This document shows positions 23,718-33,864 of a DNA stretch of 64,000 bases, one piece after another (the first letter of the stretch is position 1; each line of letters begins with the position of its first letter). Source of the DNA: Apium graveolens (lineage: Eukaryota > Streptophyta > Magnoliopsida > Apiales > Apiaceae). The position numbers and the translations under genes are program-made. The notes under the pieces were generated by a model, which worked only from the letters and a program-made list of their open reading frames with translations, had not been told where the DNA came from and did not search any database. The stretch lies in contig NC_133650.1 in the NCBI RefSeq assembly GCF_009905375.1, positions 142,345,135-142,409,134 of the forward strand, read 5' to 3'.

Positions 23718-26426
23718 TGTAATAACCCCAAAATTTTTCAACTTTTTGTAACCCTTGTGAATAGTGTTTTAGCTGAATGAGAAAACTTTTCACGCCACAC
23801 TATGTAGGGGTTCTGTTATGGATATTCTGGGATTTTATTAGTACTATATGAAGTATATAAGTGTATGTAAATATCGTCAGAACCCAATTCCGAACACTTT
23901 GGTTTTTCCCGGAAATCCACAAGATACGGAGAGAATTGAGTATAAGGTAACAGGATAAAAAGGATTTAAATTAAAGGATTATAATAGAGGATCATAAAAA
24001 GGAATATAATGTGTTGAGAAAGGTCAAGGGAACCTAAGTAATAAGATCCCGGGTATGATCCTTCAAACGATAAACGAGAACGAAAGTTAAGCGAACCGTA
24101 CAACAGATCAGCGGTCATTAGGCAAACGATTAGGAAGCTAATCAAAGGGATTAAGGGGAGTGATGTCATCCAACCAATAGAAAGAAGACAAGGAAGGGAG
24201 GATGACATCATAAGGGTGACATAAGCATGACATGGAAGGAAGGAAGTGTGGTTGATTTAAGACCACACAAATTCAAGGACAAGGTGGTAATTTGCTAAAT
24301 CAAAAACAAAACCAAGCCAACCAACTAGCAAATCATTTCATCAAAAAATCAGCCAAGGCATATTCCTCATATTTGCTCTCGGCCTTCTTCATTTTCCAAG
24401 GCATAAAATTTTCAAAAATCAAGATCAAAGCATCCTTAATTGGTAAGAAAATTCCCTAACCATCTTTATGCTTAGTAATGGCTATATCATAAGTTTAAGC
24501 CACAAATTCTTTCTCTAGCTTCTTGATTTAATCATTGGAGAAGACAATGAATAGTGTTTTCAAGTTTTAACTTGAGTTTTTTTTCTTGTTTTCTTGAAGA
24601 TCCAAGCTTTCTTAAGACTACTCCAAGCTTATTAAGGCTTCCTAGCTTCACCCACCAATCCAAGGAAGGTATACCACTTTCAAACCCTAGGTTCATATAT
24701 ATTATAAAGTGATTTTGATGAGTAAGATGTTATGGTATCTTGTTGTTATGTTTAGAGTTGAGATTTGGAATGGTGGTGAAATGAAATGATAATTTAGTGG
24801 TTTTGATTTAAAGAAACTTAAAGCATGATTAAAGTTAGGTTAAGCATATGTATGAATGAGTAATATTGAATTGTTTGGGATTGTTATGATGTGATAAGGA
24901 TGGGTGTTTGTTGTGTGTTGGATTTGAGGATGGTTTGTGTTGATTGTGGGTAGTTTAAAAATGGGAAATCGCGTAAACATAGCCGTCGTAATGTCCGATT
25001 TTCTTTGGACTGTTTTGTGCATAGCATTAGGACCCGAGAACCCCCTGTTAAATTGTGACCACTGCCATGTTAAGATAGCTCATGTTACGAGCTTCGTTTT
25101 GATATGTAGTTCGTCCGATTCCGATTTACGGTTTAGGAGAAACGACCGTTTCAAGTAACGGCGTTTCACGAACAAAACTTTTTCCCTCGCCTTACTTTGG
25201 AATGTAGGTTAAAGACCAAAAAGGATTAATTAATGTGTGAAACATTTATGGTAAGTGTGTTAGGCAGTTGGTAAGTCATTCGCGAAGGAATCGCTTTAAA
25301 ACTCGTAAAGGTTAAATTATTAAAAATGGTGGAGCCGAGGGTACCCGAGTGACTTAAGCGAATCGGTGAGCGTAAAACAAGCGTTAGAGTCTAAGTTAGT
25401 TAAAGTATAGATTTACAAGTGATTTTGGTTTAATTCCAACTTACTTGTTGTTTATAGGTTACCAGACTCGCCCCGAGCCTTTCTCACCCCCAAGTCGCTC
25501 AGGCAAGTATTCTATCCGATACACTGTTGTTGTGATGTAAATGTATGTATATGCATTATCTTGTGATATTGCATGATTGTTATTTAGCAAATGTTGCGAT
25601 ATATTGTAGCATGGGATATGGTATATATGCATGCCTGTTTCATATTCTTGAAATTTATATCTGTTGGTTATTTGATAATACCTATGCTAGAGGATAGTTG
25701 TATCTTGCATATACCCTTAGTATAGGGACCCAAGGGTGAAAATATTTTCTAAAACCGGGAGTCGAGGATCCCGAGTAATCTTGTATATATGGATATGGAT
25801 ATATATATATATAGATATATATTTATATATATATATATATGGTTATAGTTTTCCAAACTATTAATCGAATAAGGTTTATTCGATAACTTTAAACTTTATT
25901 TATTTATTGAATATTATTTGAATATTCATTTGAGGATGTATGACTCCTTTATTTTATTTAATGAATATTATTTATAATATTCATTCGAGGTATTATGACT
26001 CAGCGTATTTTATTTATTGAATATTATTTGAATATTCATTTGAGGATCTATGACTCCGATTATTTGCTGAGATATATTCTTTAATTTATTAAAGAATAAG
26101 GTGTCGATAATCAAACTTATTTTTGATTATTCAAATAAAGATATTACTTTCGTATAAGTATATCTTTGATTATTTGCTATTCATTTCAAGTATAAGTTTT
26201 AATACTTCTACTTCAATTATTTTATAAAGATTATTTTTATGGGAATATTATTTAAATAATAATATTCAGACATTTTCTAAATATTCTGGGGACTGATTTA
26301 CTTCATTAAATCAGTTTTACTCCAAACACTCTTTAAAGTGTTTTCGAGTCTTTAAAATGATTTTCAAAAGTTAGAGCGGATCCCAAAACTATTTTTATAT
26401 TTAAGATCTTCCTTTTAAAAAGGGGA

Positions 26427-26434
26427 TTTAAATA
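26427..26434 (+). promoter_or_regulatory. Likely TATA box of the gypsy-1 LTR promoter
   Basis: TTTAAATA inside the segment GGGGATTTAAATACTC. The same segment is conserved in the otherwise diverged gypsy-2 LTR (54968-54975) and the minus-strand gypsy LTRs (580-587, 10315-10322). Transcription would start about 30 nt downstream, making R-U5 about 1.3 kb. Confidence 0.55.
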
Positions 26435-26593
26435 CTCGCTCAAAACATGGGGGATCCGGCTCGGTGGTGTGTTTTATATTCGCAACAAGGTTGCTGTCTT
26501 GGTAAAAGAGTTTTTGATTACTTACCCAATATTCGGGAAGTAAAATTCTTGGAACAAGTTAATCCATTAACAGGCATCGCCTGGGAAATATCG

Positions 26594-27381
26594 GTGAGTT
26601 TTCCTTTCCAACTAGATACGACTTCTTGGTGGAGCCGTATCAACAAGTTTCTACTTGGGGAAAGGGGGAAACGAGCTTTACGTTTCAGAGTCATGGATTT
26701 CATCTGAACTAGGAGTGGCGTAAGTGGTCGAGTAGCGCCGGCCCAGCCTTATTATATTGGCCCAAATGGCCTGGAAGTTCCGCTAAGGCGGTCCATTCCT
26801 TAGGAGTTCAGTGTTCGGTTGACAAGTAAATCCGACAGGTTCTCCTCTACATGTAGAAAATGGTGGGGTTGTACTACTACGACTGATCATCGTAAGTGGT
26901 CTTCCTGGCGCGGTAAACTCCCGTAATGAGTTCATCATCCATTTGGATAATTCTGCAACACTACCCGTAGCATTTCGATCGAAAGGCTACTAATGGGTGG
27001 TTGCCGAAGCATTGACAGGGTCAAACATTTTTATTGGTGTATCCATTGAATGAAGTATCTCGTAACTTCATTTCTTTTCAAAATATTTCAAAGATCAAAT
27101 ATTTTCAAGTTTATTTGTGGTCTCATCTATGGGATGACCTCGTGAATTTTATTATACTTTGAACGGTGATAGTTCAAGTAGATTTATAAATGATATAAGT
27201 GTGGGGAAGTATTGGTAACTTCATTCCTTGTTTTTACTTATATCTAGTAAGTAATTATCTTACACACGATAAAGATTTTAGTAAGTATCCATTTAGATAC
27301 TTGTATTATTGTTATCACTACATATTATCTTGCGAGCTGTAAGGCTCACTCTTGCTTTATTTCTTCATCACACAACAACAG
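26594..27381 (+). other. Candidate intron 1 within the LTR
   Basis: A strong 5' splice-like site CG|GTGAGT at 26593/26594 and a 3' site with pyrimidine-rich tract ending CAACAACAG at 27381. The donor is conserved in the minus-strand gypsy LTR. Gypsy-2 has instead A|GTAAGT near 55076. The acceptor tract is conserved in all three. No transcript evidence. Confidence 0.35.
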
Positions 27382-27477
27382 TTAGGAGAGATGGCCAGAC
27401 TCCAGCAGACCCAGCGCAAGCGCGTGGGAAGCGTCCCGCGTCTTCCCGCTGATATTGTAGCTGCTATAGCTGCAGAG
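27382..27477 (+). CDS. Candidate LTR coding exon with histone H3-like N-terminus
   Basis: Flanked by CAG at 27381 and by the donor-like GAG|GTAGAT at 27477/27478. The ATG at 27391 (good context, purine at -3 and G at +4) is followed by 28 codons starting MARLQQTQRKRVGS. Unspliced, the frame stops at 27492 (33 residues). Spliced to the acceptor at 27971/27972 it continues in frame into the 242-codon accessory ORF. The equivalent exon in gypsy-2 reads MARLKQTRRK against histone H3 MARTKQTARK. The exon is repeated in the 3' LTR at 37525-37620. The resulting protein would be about 274 residues. Coding status is inferred from conservation of phase and signals in four LTRs. Confidence 0.5.
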
Positions 27478-27971
27478 GTAGATCCATTGTAGTTTAGACC
27501 ATCTACTTTTGAGAATCCAATTATGTATAATTATAACTTGTGGCAGATAATGGCAATTAACTGTAAATTATCAAGTAATCATTTTGGGTTGTAATAATTT
27601 TAAATTGTGGATTCAAAGACTTGTACTTATTTCAATTTCATCTCTGAGACTATAACGAGTTGTGGTGTGTGTTAGTGTGGGGTCACAGCATGAGGGTATT
27701 TATTATTAATTAAGTAAAGTGATATTGTGGAAAGAAAGACCGTGACAACCCGGATTCCCGACCCCGGATCTGGGGGTGTTACAGAAATGGTATCAGAGCT
27801 AAGCGTTATAAACCTCAGAGATGATGCGACGATAAAATAATAAACTCACAAAGATAATAAGAACTCTTGCCAAGTTCATGGTCGGACTACTTAAAGTAGT
27901 ACTGACAGCTAAAACCCTTACGGGAACCCTTATAAGTATCATGATAGTAACTTAGCTCGTTTAATGTGTAG
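27478..27971 (+). other. Candidate intron 2, spanning the LTR/PBS boundary
   Basis: 494 nt from GTAGAT to TTTAATGTGTAG. It contains the end of the 5' LTR and the primer-binding site. A spliced RNA would therefore lack the primer-binding site and could not serve as reverse-transcription template; it would be a dedicated mRNA. Both ends are conserved in gypsy-2 (55858 and 56354). Confidence 0.4.
27788..27799 (+). other. Primer-binding site of gypsy-1 (tRNA-iMet)
   Basis: TGGTATCAGAGC, 4 nt after the 5' LTR. Confidence 0.95.
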
Positions 27972-28709
27972 GCGCCTGAGATGGAGGACCCTGAGATGTA
28001 CGAGCGTGAGCATGATGAGGCATTGCTGGATGTTGAGGATCAGGAGGAGCCTGAGATGGAGGAGGATGAGGAGGACCCCCCAGAGGAGCCTGAGACGGAG
28101 GTCATTGCTGTTTCAGATGAGGAGGACCCCTCAGAGGAGTCAGAGACAGAGGTTATTGCTATTCCAGATGAGGAGGACCCGGATGAGGTCCCAGTAGCTG
28201 AGGAGCGTGTTGGATCTATGGTAGTGTATGCTGGTATCCCTTTACCCACACTTCCGGTGGTCAGAGCCCCTACCCCTCCACCACTATCTTGGATTCCTGA
28301 TGATGACAGCTCAGAGACCCATACTTCCGAGCCTAGGCAGACCGAGGAGGCACCCTCAGCGGCTCCAGATTCACCACCTCTTGACCCTGCCCAGAGGCAG
28401 TCTTCGTTAGCTCATGGATATGTTCAGGATGTTTTGAGGACCCGAGTGGCTGTTGCCGAGGCCCGACTGGATGAGGCCAGGAGGGAGTTGGATGCAGAGA
28501 GGGCGGGTAGGCGTACCCGAGCTTATGAGACCAGGGCTTCTATACCCCGATCCTTGAGGAGGGAGCTTACAGGGATAGAGCTCACGTCCCGAGCGAGACT
28601 CAGATCTCTCCAGGGGGACAGGCATGGTAGGATCTCTAGGCGGCAGGCCGACTATATCTTCCGTCGTGCGATGGAAAGGGTTTGGGAGCTGACCCGTTCC
28701 GGTGTGTGA
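27972..28709 (+). CDS. Accessory ORF between PBS and gag (acidic, Pro-rich, Arg-rich coil)
   Basis: Open from the candidate acceptor at 27972 to TGA at 28709; the first internal ATG is 27981 (242 codons). Domain order from that ATG: a Glu/Asp-rich segment (about 1-75) with a 17-residue unit (DEEDP..E..TEVIA) present twice; a Pro-rich segment (about 85-135); and an Arg-rich, helix-forming C-terminus (about 140-242) with 'VAVAEARLDEARREL' and 'GRISRRQADYIFRRAMERV'. No family recognised. The C-terminus is about 90% identical in gypsy-2, with more silent than replacement changes by eye, which suggests constraint. Gag starts 412 nt downstream in another frame. It could be an RNA- or chromatin-binding accessory protein; function unknown. 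Confidence 0.7.
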   Translation, partial: APEMEDPEMYEREHDEALLDVEDQEEPEMEEDEEDPPEEPETEVIAVSDEEDPSEESETEVIAIPDEEDPDEVPVAEERVGSMVVYAGIPLPTLPVVRAPTPPPLSWIPDDDSSETHTSEPRQTEEAPSAAPDSPPLDPAQRQSSLAHGYVQDVLRTRVAVAEARLDEARRELDAERAGRRTRAYETRASIPRSLRRELTGIELTSRARLRSLQGDRHGRISRRQADYIFRRAMERVWELTRSGV

Positions 28710-29121
28710 TTCAGGATTGATGATGGAATAGTCTAGTTGTCTAGTTAGCCGAGGCCTTAGTAAGAGCCAATTTTCCGGGATAGTTGACTTGTATATAGCA
28801 TCCCTTTTTCTGACTAGACAGATAGACTCTTGTGTATCACTTTTGGGACAGATGACTGTAGCACTGTTGTACTTTTGACCAGATCAAACTATGTATTCTC
28901 GCATTATGTATATATTTGTTTCCTTTCAGTTCAGTTCCATAGTGACGGGATCACTGTTTTATTATTGTTATTACTGCACTTCGTATTAGAACTTTCTTAA
29001 AATAATAGAATTGCGATATACGTTCTCCCCATTATAAGAGCTGTGCAAGGCACAATATTGTATATGATTGTGACCTAACGTTGAATTTTTCCCAATAATT
29101 GTTTTTATTATTATCAGAATC
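28710..29121 (+). other. Spacer between accessory ORF and gag
   Basis: No ORF. Conserved with gypsy-2 (57042-57447). It ends with a T-rich tract and TTATCAG at 29111-29117, 4 nt before the gag ATG, which looks like a plant 3' splice site. Confidence 0.5.
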
Positions 29122-32100
29122 ATGCCGCCAAGAAAGATTGGAACTAGGGCGAACCCTGGGTCTGAGGACCAGGGAAGCCATAATCAGGACAATAGAAACC
29201 AAGATCACAGTGAAGAGGAAGATGAGGATTATGTGGAACAGGATGACTCCCTGTATGAAGAGGAAGAGGAAACGTATGATGTTGAGGGATTCGAGGTAGA
29301 GGCTGAAGAAGGAGAAACCGAGGTTGAGCAACCAGTACCAAACCCAGGCATGGATCCCATGAGCCAGTTCATGCAACTCCTAAGACAGAATTTGGAACGT
29401 CAACCCAACCCACCCCCTCAAGGAAGTAACAATGCAGTGGCAAACTCTTTCAGGGCTTTTAAGTCCCTTAAGCCCCCTGAGTTCCACGGATCAGCCGACC
29501 CAGTTGAGGCAAGGGCATGGTTAAAGGAAATGGAGAAATCTTTTGAGATTTTGAGTATCAATGAGGCGCAGAAAACTGTATTTGCTACCTACCTTCTGAA
29601 AGGAGAAGCTAACTACTGGTGGGAGGCCAAGAAAAACATGGAGACAGATGCTATTATAACCTGGGAGAGATTTAGTCAGTTGTTTCTGGGAAAGTATTTC
29701 CCGAGGTTTATGGAAAACCAGATGGAGCTCAAGTTCTTGGAGCTAAAGCAGAATGATTTGTCTGTAGCAGAGTACGAAGCGAAATTTACTGAATTATCAA
29801 GGTTTGTGCCGGAGTTTGTGAGCACTGAGGAAAAGAAAGCTAGGAGGTTTCAGCAGGGACTGAAACCATGGATTCAGAATAGGGTGGCAATCCTTGAGCT
29901 TACGGACTATGCCACTCTGGTGCAAAAAGCAACGATTGTAGAAGTCGGAAGTGAACAGATGCAGAAGGAAAGAGAGAAGAAAGGAATAAAGAGGAAAAGT
30001 ATGAGCATGGGTGGAGGTTCCGCAGGAAGGAGCTTCCCAACTAGGTTTAATCGAGGAGCAGTGTCCCTACCGGGAAAGAACACTGGGTTTAAGCGACCAA
30101 TGAGTGTGAGTGTGAGCCAGGGCGGCCAGAAGTCAAGAATGTCCTATTCCAACCAGTCTCGACCCCCATTGCCAACCTGTAACACTTGTGGAAGGAATCA
30201 CACTGGGGAGTGTAAAGGAAAGCCAGTAACCTGCTTTAAGTGTGGGCAAGTGGGCCACTATTCTCACAAATGCCCTTCGTCAGCCCCTGCCGTCATTCCA
30301 ACCACCACTTGTCATCAGTGCGGACGCCCAGGTCATTGGAAGAGAGAATGCCCAATGAACAAACCAGCAGCTTCGGGAGCAAGCAGGGCTGCTTCTAATA
30401 AGCCACCTACTGCGAGGACTTTCAACATGACAGTCCAGGATGCTATGAAAGATTCAGATGTGATAGCAGGTACCCTTTCTCTAAATTCAGTCAGTGCAAA
30501 TGTTTTATTCGATTCGGGAGCAACTAAATCTTTTATATCAAGGGACTTTGCGCGTAAGTTAAGACTTAAGGCTAAACCCTTGATAGAACCCTTACAAGTA
30601 GAAATAGCCAATCATGAAATTATTCCTGTTAACCAGATTCACCCCGCCTGTGAGATAGGCATAGGGGAGCAATCTTTCAGTGTTGATCTGATTCCTTTTA
30701 AATTAGGGGAGTTTGATGTGATTTTGGGAATGGACTGGCTATCTAGCAACGATGCTCAGATAGACTGTAAAGGGAAGAAAGTTAAGTTAAATATCCCCGG
30801 GAAGAAAGAAATTATATTTAGAGGAAAGAGGCAGACGCAGAAATTTTTGACCATGGCTCAGGCCAGAAGGATGCTACGAAAAGGAAGTGAGGCTTACCTA
30901 GCCTATGTGGTGGACACACAGAAGGAGGTGCCCAACTTACAAGATATTCCAGTAGTCAACGAATTTGAAGATGTATTCCCCCAAGACCTTCCGGGATTAC
31001 CACCCGATAGAGTGATTGAATTTGCTATTGAGTTGGCCCCAGGGACGGCGCCAGTTTCAAAAGCACCTTACCGGTTAGCCCCGTTAGAAATGAAGGAATT
31101 AGCTATCCAATTGCAGGAACTCTTGGATAAGGGTATGATAAGACCCAGTGTGTCTCCGTGGGGAGCACCAGTTTTATTTGTTAAGAAGAAAGATGGGAGC
31201 ATGAGGTTGTGCATAGACTATCGAGAGTTGAACAAGCTAACCATAAAGAACAGGTACCCATTACCTAGAATAGACGATCTGTTCGACCAGCTAAAGGATG
31301 CTGTTTATTTTTCCAAGATTGACCTGAGAACTGGATATCACCAACTAAAGATTAAGCCCGAAGATATTTCCAAGACAGCGTTCCGTACCAGGTATGGGCA
31401 TTATGAGTTCTTGGTAATGTCCTTCGGATTAACCAATGCCCCAGCAGCCTTCATGGATTTAATGAATAGAGTATTTAAGAAGTACTTGGACAAGTGTGTG
31501 ATAGTTTTTATCGATGATATTTTGATCTACTCAAGGACTGAGGCAGAACATGCAGAGCATTTGAGGATAGCTCTAGGAATACTCAGAGAGGAGCAGTTAT
31601 ATGCCAAATTCTCGAAGTGTGAATTCTGGCGGAATGAAGTACAGTTTTTAGGACATGTGATCAATAAAGAAGGAGTATTGGTCGACCCCTCCAAGATAGA
31701 GGCAGTCTCAAATTGGGAAAGGCCAACCACACCCACAGAGGTGAGGAGTTTCATAGGATTGGCCGGCTACTATCGTAGATTTGTGCAGGACTTTGCGAAG
31801 ATCGCAGCCCCTTTGACACGACTTACTCGTAAGACAGAGAAGTTTGAATGGACGGAGAAATGCGAGAACAGTTTTCAGGAATTAAAGAAAAGGTTGATAA
31901 CGGCTCCGGTATTGGCATTGCCGGATGGAAAAGGAGATTTTGTGATATATAGTGACGCGTCGCACAAAGGATTAGGATGTGTGCTTATGCAGCACGGTAA
32001 AGTTATCGCGTATGCGTCGAGACAATTGAAGGAATACGAGGTTAGATATCCTACTCATGACCTTGAGCTCGCGGCAATAGTATTTGCTTTAAAAATTTGG

Positions 32101-33831
32101 AGGCACTACTTGTATGGAGAGAAGTGCGAGATTTTCACAGACCATAAGAGCCTCAAGTACATATTTACGCAGAAAGAGCTCAACATGCGCCAGAGGAGAT
32201 GGTTAGAACTAATCAAGGACTACGATTGTGAGATTCTCTATCATCCAGGGAAAGCCAATGTGGTGGCTGATGCCCTTAGTAGAAAGGAAAGACTTAGAAT
32301 GATAACGACCTCGGAAGAGTTGATAAGGGATTTTGAGAAAATGGAAATAGAGGTAAAGGTAACCGGAACCGGAACTGAAAAGCTTTTTGAGATCTCAATG
32401 CAGCCAGAATTATTGGAAAAGATCAGATTGTGCCAAGAGAAAATAATGAATGAAGACAGAAAGTCAATGACTGGAGAAGAGATCCATACTGAGAAAGATG
32501 ATAAAGGGATAATGAGGTACTCCTACCGAATTTGGGTTCCGAATGTTCAAGAACTTAAAGATGAGATTTTGGATGAAAGCCATAGTTCAAGGTATTCCAT
32601 TCACCCAGGAAGTACCAAGATGTATAGGGATTTGAAGGAATATTACTGGTGGCCCAACATGAAGAGGGACGTAGCAGAATGGGTGAACAAGTGTTTAACT
32701 TGCCAAAGAGTAAAGGCAGAGCACCAGAGACCCAGTGGACTTTTGCGACCCCTGGAGATTCCCGAATGGAAATGGGAACAGATAGCGATGGATTTTGTTG
32801 TAGGCTTGCCAAGGACGAAAGCCAATCACGACGCCATTTGGGTAATTATAGACCGATTGACAAAGTCAGCTCATTTCATTCCTATCAATGAGAGATATAC
32901 AGTCGATAGACTGGTGGACATTTACCTTAAGGAAATAGTGACGCGACATGGAGTCCCAGCGTCCATTGTCTCAGACCGAGACCCAAGGTTCAACTCCAGA
33001 TTTTGGAGGAGCTTTCAGGAATGTGCGGGGACCAAGTTAAATATGAGTACCGCGTACCATCCCCAGACGGATGGACAGAGTGAAAGGACCATCCAGACAC
33101 TAGAGGATATGTTGAGAGTCTGTGCAATAGACCTTAAAGGAAGTTGGGATGATCACCTGCCGTTGATCGAGTTTTCTTATAACAATAGCTTTCATGCTAG
33201 CATCGGGATGCCGCCTTATGAGGCCTTGTACGGAAGAAGGTGTCGATCTCCCTTATACTGGGATGAAGTAGGAGAGCGGAAGATGCTCGGACCCGAAGTG
33301 GTCCAAAGGACCAAAGATATAGTGGATCTTATCAGAGGGCGACTTGTAGCAGCCCAAGACAGACAGAAGAAATATGCAGACCTAGCCCGAAAGGACAAGG
33401 AATATGAGGTAGGGGACTTAGTACTGTTGAAAGTATCCCCTTGGAAGGGATTAATGAGGTTCGGAAAGAAAGGAAAACTAAGCCCAAGATACATTGGACC
33501 TTTTGAGATATTAAGACGGATTGGAAAGTTAGCTTACGAGCTAGCCCTACCCCCTAATTTGCAACAAGTTCATAATGTGTTCCATGTGTCAATGCTAAGG
33601 AGGTATCATCGAGATGCCAGGCACATAGTGGAGTACGAGCAGGTGGATATGCAGCCAGATCTAACTTACGTGGAGAAGCCAGTAAGGATTATGGATAAGA
33701 AGGAGCAGGTGCTTCGGAACAAGGTGATCAAGCTAGTCAGAGTACTATGGCAGAATCATAATGTGGAAGAATCGACTTGGGAACTAGAGAGCGCAATGCT
33801 AGAAAAGTACCCCCAATTGTTTTCTGTTTGA
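29122..33831 (+). CDS. gag-pol: Gag-Pol polyprotein of gypsy-1 (chromovirus, intact)
   Basis: 1,569 codons, no interruption. Order by residue: acidic N-terminus (20-75); retrotransposon Gag core (about 110-270, with '[11 protein letters not shown]'); three Cys-rich knuckles (about 352-410: [40 protein letters not shown]); aspartic protease ([12 protein letters not shown], about 463); reverse transcriptase (about 610-870, active site FIDDILIYS near 795); RNase H ([10 protein letters not shown], about 940); integrase with HHCC finger (about 1150-1190) and DDE residues in MDFVVG, SDRDPRF and SERTIQ (about 1221, 1285, 1319); GPF/Y segment (about 1459); and a C-terminal chromodomain (about 1516-1567). 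Chromodomains of this group direct integration toward heterochromatin marked on histone H3. The start at 29122 is shared with gypsy-2. Gag and Pol are in one frame, so Pol is made as a fusion. Confidence 0.97.
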   Translation: MPPRKIGTRANPGSEDQGSHNQDNRNQDHSEEEDEDYVEQDDSLYEEEEETYDVEGFEVEAEEGETEVEQPVPNPGMDPMSQFMQLLRQNLERQPNPPPQGSNNAVANSFRAFKSLKPPEFHGSADPVEARAWLKEMEKSFEILSINEAQKTVFATYLLKGEANYWWEAKKNMETDAIITWERFSQLFLGKYFPRFMENQMELKFLELKQNDLSVAEYEAKFTELSRFVPEFVSTEEKKARRFQQGLKPWIQNRVAILELTDYATLVQKATIVEVGSEQMQKEREKKGIKRKSMSMGGGSAGRSFPTRFNRGAVSLPGKNTGFKRPMSVSVSQGGQKSRMSYSNQSRPPLPTCNTCGRNHTGECKGKPVTCFKCGQVGHYSHKCPSSAPAVIPTTTCHQCGRPGHWKRECPMNKPAASGASRAASNKPPTARTFNMTVQDAMKDSDVIAGTLSLNSVSANVLFDSGATKSFISRDFARKLRLKAKPLIEPLQVEIANHEIIPVNQIHPACEIGIGEQSFSVDLIPFKLGEFDVILGMDWLSSNDAQIDCKGKKVKLNIPGKKEIIFRGKRQTQKFLTMAQARRMLRKGSEAYLAYVVDTQKEVPNLQDIPVVNEFEDVFPQDLPGLPPDRVIEFAIELAPGTAPVSKAPYRLAPLEMKELAIQLQELLDKGMIRPSVSPWGAPVLFVKKKDGSMRLCIDYRELNKLTIKNRYPLPRIDDLFDQLKDAVYFSKIDLRTGYHQLKIKPEDISKTAFRTRYGHYEFLVMSFGLTNAPAAFMDLMNRVFKKYLDKCVIVFIDDILIYSRTEAEHAEHLRIALGILREEQLYAKFSKCEFWRNEVQFLGHVINKEGVLVDPSKIEAVSNWERPTTPTEVRSFIGLAGYYRRFVQDFAKIAAPLTRLTRKTEKFEWTEKCENSFQELKKRLITAPVLALPDGKGDFVIYSDASHKGLGCVLMQHGKVIAYASRQLKEYEVRYPTHDLELAAIVFALKIWRHYLYGEKCEIFTDHKSLKYIFTQKELNMRQRRWLELIKDYDCEILYHPGKANVVADALSRKERLRMITTSEELIRDFEKMEIEVKVTGTGTEKLFEISMQPELLEKIRLCQEKIMNEDRKSMTGEEIHTEKDDKGIMRYSYRIWVPNVQELKDEILDESHSSRYSIHPGSTKMYRDLKEYYWWPNMKRDVAEWVNKCLTCQRVKAEHQRPSGLLRPLEIPEWKWEQIAMDFVVGLPRTKANHDAIWVIIDRLTKSAHFIPINERYTVDRLVDIYLKEIVTRHGVPASIVSDRDPRFNSRFWRSFQECAGTKLNMSTAYHPQTDGQSERTIQTLEDMLRVCAIDLKGSWDDHLPLIEFSYNNSFHASIGMPPYEALYGRRCRSPLYWDEVGERKMLGPEVVQRTKDIVDLIRGRLVAAQDRQKKYADLARKDKEYEVGDLVLLKVSPWKGLMRFGKKGKLSPRYIGPFEILRRIGKLAYELALPPNLQQVHNVFHVSMLRRYHRDARHIVEYEQVDMQPDLTYVEKPVRIMDKKEQVLRNKVIKLVRVLWQNHNVEESTWELESAMLEKYPQLFSV

Positions 33832-33851
33832 TTCCGGGACGGAATCCTTTT

Positions 33852-33863
33852 AAGGAGGGGAGA
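33852..33863 (+). other. Polypurine tract of gypsy-1
   Basis: AAGGAGGGGAGA, 1 nt before the 3' LTR at 33865 and 20 nt after the gag-pol stop. Confidence 0.93.
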
Positions 33864-33864
33864 C

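Larger units (their letters stand above)
23718..27783 (+). repeat. 5' LTR of gypsy-1 (4,066 bp)
   Basis: TGTAATAACCCC...GTGTTACA. U3 holds three copies of an AT-rich ~55-bp repeat (about 25894-26058) and TA microsatellites near 25790-25840. A TATA-like TTTAAATA lies at 26427-26434. The last 400 nt contain the small coding exon at 27382-27477. The large LTR size fits the Tekay/Del group. Confidence 0.97.

Noticed and set aside
23718..23793. First 25 codons of the copia gag ORF
   Set aside because: They come from the gypsy-1 LTR and only happen to be in frame; this is not a real fusion.
24840..25158. Overlapping short ORFs on both strands in the gypsy-1 LTR, duplicated at 34987-35305
   Set aside because: Chance frames in LTR sequence; not conserved in gypsy-2.
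26447..26707. 86-codon sense ORF starting MGDPARW just after the TATA-like box, duplicated at 36590
   Set aside because: Its reading phase would join the LTR exon through the GTGAGT donor, but the ATG and frame are not kept in gypsy-2 or the minus-strand gypsy, so I treat it as 5' untranslated exon sequence.
27788..27799. tRNA-like sequence TGGTATCAGAGC and its copies
   Set aside because: These are primer-binding sites next to LTRs; no cloverleaf or full tRNA gene surrounds them.
29032..29376. Minus-strand 114-codon hydrophobic ORF over the gag start (also 57406-57702)
   Set aside because: It is the antisense shadow of the acidic Gag N-terminus (GAG/GAA codons read as CTC/TTC). No independent conservation signal.
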